Shown here: positions 6,033 to 6,535 of the stretch, piece by piece
Layout of the letters: each line of letters begins with the position of its first letter
Numbering within the stretch: the stretch's first letter is position 1
DNA from: Burkholderiales bacterium
GTDB taxonomy: Bacteria > Pseudomonadota > Gammaproteobacteria > Burkholderiales > Usitatibacteraceae
DNA length: 6,535 nt
Assembly (NCBI GenBank): GCA_026786225.1
Contig: JAJAYN010000185.1
Span: forward strand, 1 to 6,535
Reading direction: 5' to 3'
Translations under genes and position numbers: made by a program
Notes under the pieces: generated by a model
What the model saw: the letters and a program-made list of their open reading frames with translations, nothing else
What the model was told of the DNA's origin: nothing
The model's database searches: none

Positions 6033-6251
6033 GTTAATGCCGATCATGCCAAACGTTCGTACATCATCTCTCTTCGACATGCCGAAAACATCAAGCAGTG
6101 ATGCCCCCGGCCGTATCAGGCAAGAAGTCCGCCCTTCCCAAAGGAGCAGGCAACGCAGCTACAGTTGTCAGCGTTTTCCGCAATTACTTTTTACCCTAGA
6201 AAGATTGAGCACAATTCAATTTATTTCTGCACATGGCTAAGTCGAGGGACT
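6033..6251. other. Intergenic gap between the Fic gene and the DUF429 gene
   Basis: No gene is convincing here. One plus frame stays open to 6240 but is basic, low in information and overlaps the Fic end. A 32-codon frame at 6101-6199 has no Shine-Dalgarno or family resemblance. AACGC (6152-6156) can pair with GCGTT (6171-6175) before TTTT-rich sequence, only a weak terminator candidate. Confidence 0.35.
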
Positions 6252-6535
6252 ATGTTGGTAATAGGGCTGGATGCAGCATCGCAACTCAAGAATTTTGGAT
6301 ATGCCATCGGCACCATTGCGCGTGGCAAGCTATCCATCCAGCAAGCCGGGATTTTGGGTGACGAACCTGATGTCATCGACTACACGATTGTCGATGCGCT
6401 TCGTGCAGCACCCAATGCTGTGATCGCTATCGATGCGCCATTCGGCTGGCCCGCTCCGCTCGGTGAATCACTATTTTCCCACCTTGCCGGAGACAGGCTC
6501 AACGTTGAAAAGAATGCTTTGTTCCGCCGCCACAC
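6252..6535 (+). CDS. DUF429 family protein (predicted RNase H-like fold), 3'-truncated by window edge
   Basis: The frame opens at ATG 6252 and runs off the window after 94 complete codons. It begins MLVIGLDAAS, a first beta-strand with an acidic residue (D7), as in RNase H-like folds. VIAIDAPFGWP (57-67) carries D61, and a segment ending ALFRRH (89-94) follows HLAG (77-80). The pair IDAPFGWP plus FRRxT is what I recognise from DUF429, proteins predicted to have an RNase H-like nuclease fold but with no settled function. GAGGGA at 6244-6249 lies just before the ATG and supports this start, although the spacing is short. It follows the Fic gene on the same strand at 219 bp, so co-transcription is possible but not evident. 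The second half is not visible, so intactness cannot be judged. Confidence 0.75.
   Translation, partial: MLVIGLDAASQLKNFGYAIGTIARGKLSIQQAGILGDEPDVIDYTIVDALRAAPNAVIAIDAPFGWPAPLGESLFSHLAGDRLNVEKNALFRRH

Noticed and set aside
6101..6199. 32-codon plus-strand frame ending VVSVFRNYFLP between Fic and DUF429
   Set aside because: The residues look faintly protein-like, but there is no Shine-Dalgarno and no family I recognise. It might be a relic of a larger gene; not enough to annotate.

Overview
This 6.5 kb window looks like a chromosomal segment from a betaproteobacterium. The main clue is the block argJ, DUF815 ATPase, and Nudix hydrolase fused to a ThiE/TenI-like domain, which I recall as a betaproteobacterial gene order; the proteins also read as betaproteobacterial. 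I could not run a search, so the genus is open.

Layout. Positions 2-745 hold the 3' part of a CE4/NodB polysaccharide deacetylase gene cut by the window edge. A small cupin gene (787-1182, minus strand) converges on it. From a 38-bp divergent gap, argJ runs rightward (1221-2450) and is followed by the DUF815 P-loop ATPase (1-nt overlap) and the Nudix-ThiE fusion (4-nt overlap). The three are almost certainly one translationally coupled operon, closed by a long imperfect hairpin and a T-tract at 4322-4378. ArgJ works in arginine biosynthesis; the other two probably do not act in that pathway, and the link is positional.

The second part is accessory in character. An AT-rich non-coding stretch (about 4380-4595) with a hairpin and a palindrome leads to a cluster of TGGCGC/GCGCCA half-sites. 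Next is a Fic-domain protein with an N-terminal winged-helix region (4701-6032). Two things are odd here. The same reading frame continues upstream to ATG codons at 4596, 4617 and 4626 but is broken by one TAA at 4668-4670, which falls in the apparent first helix of the winged-helix domain. The Fic catalytic motif also reads QPFEDVNKRVSR, lacking the catalytic His and both loop glycines, while the class II inhibitory motif SSRLEG is intact. After a 219-bp gap, the window ends in the 5' part of a DUF429 (RNase H-like fold) gene.

Most of the window is ordinary housekeeping sequence. The best candidate for something undescribed is the Fic locus: a probably DNA-binding, non-canonical Fic protein with a repeated operator-like array upstream and a nonsense codon in its N-terminus.
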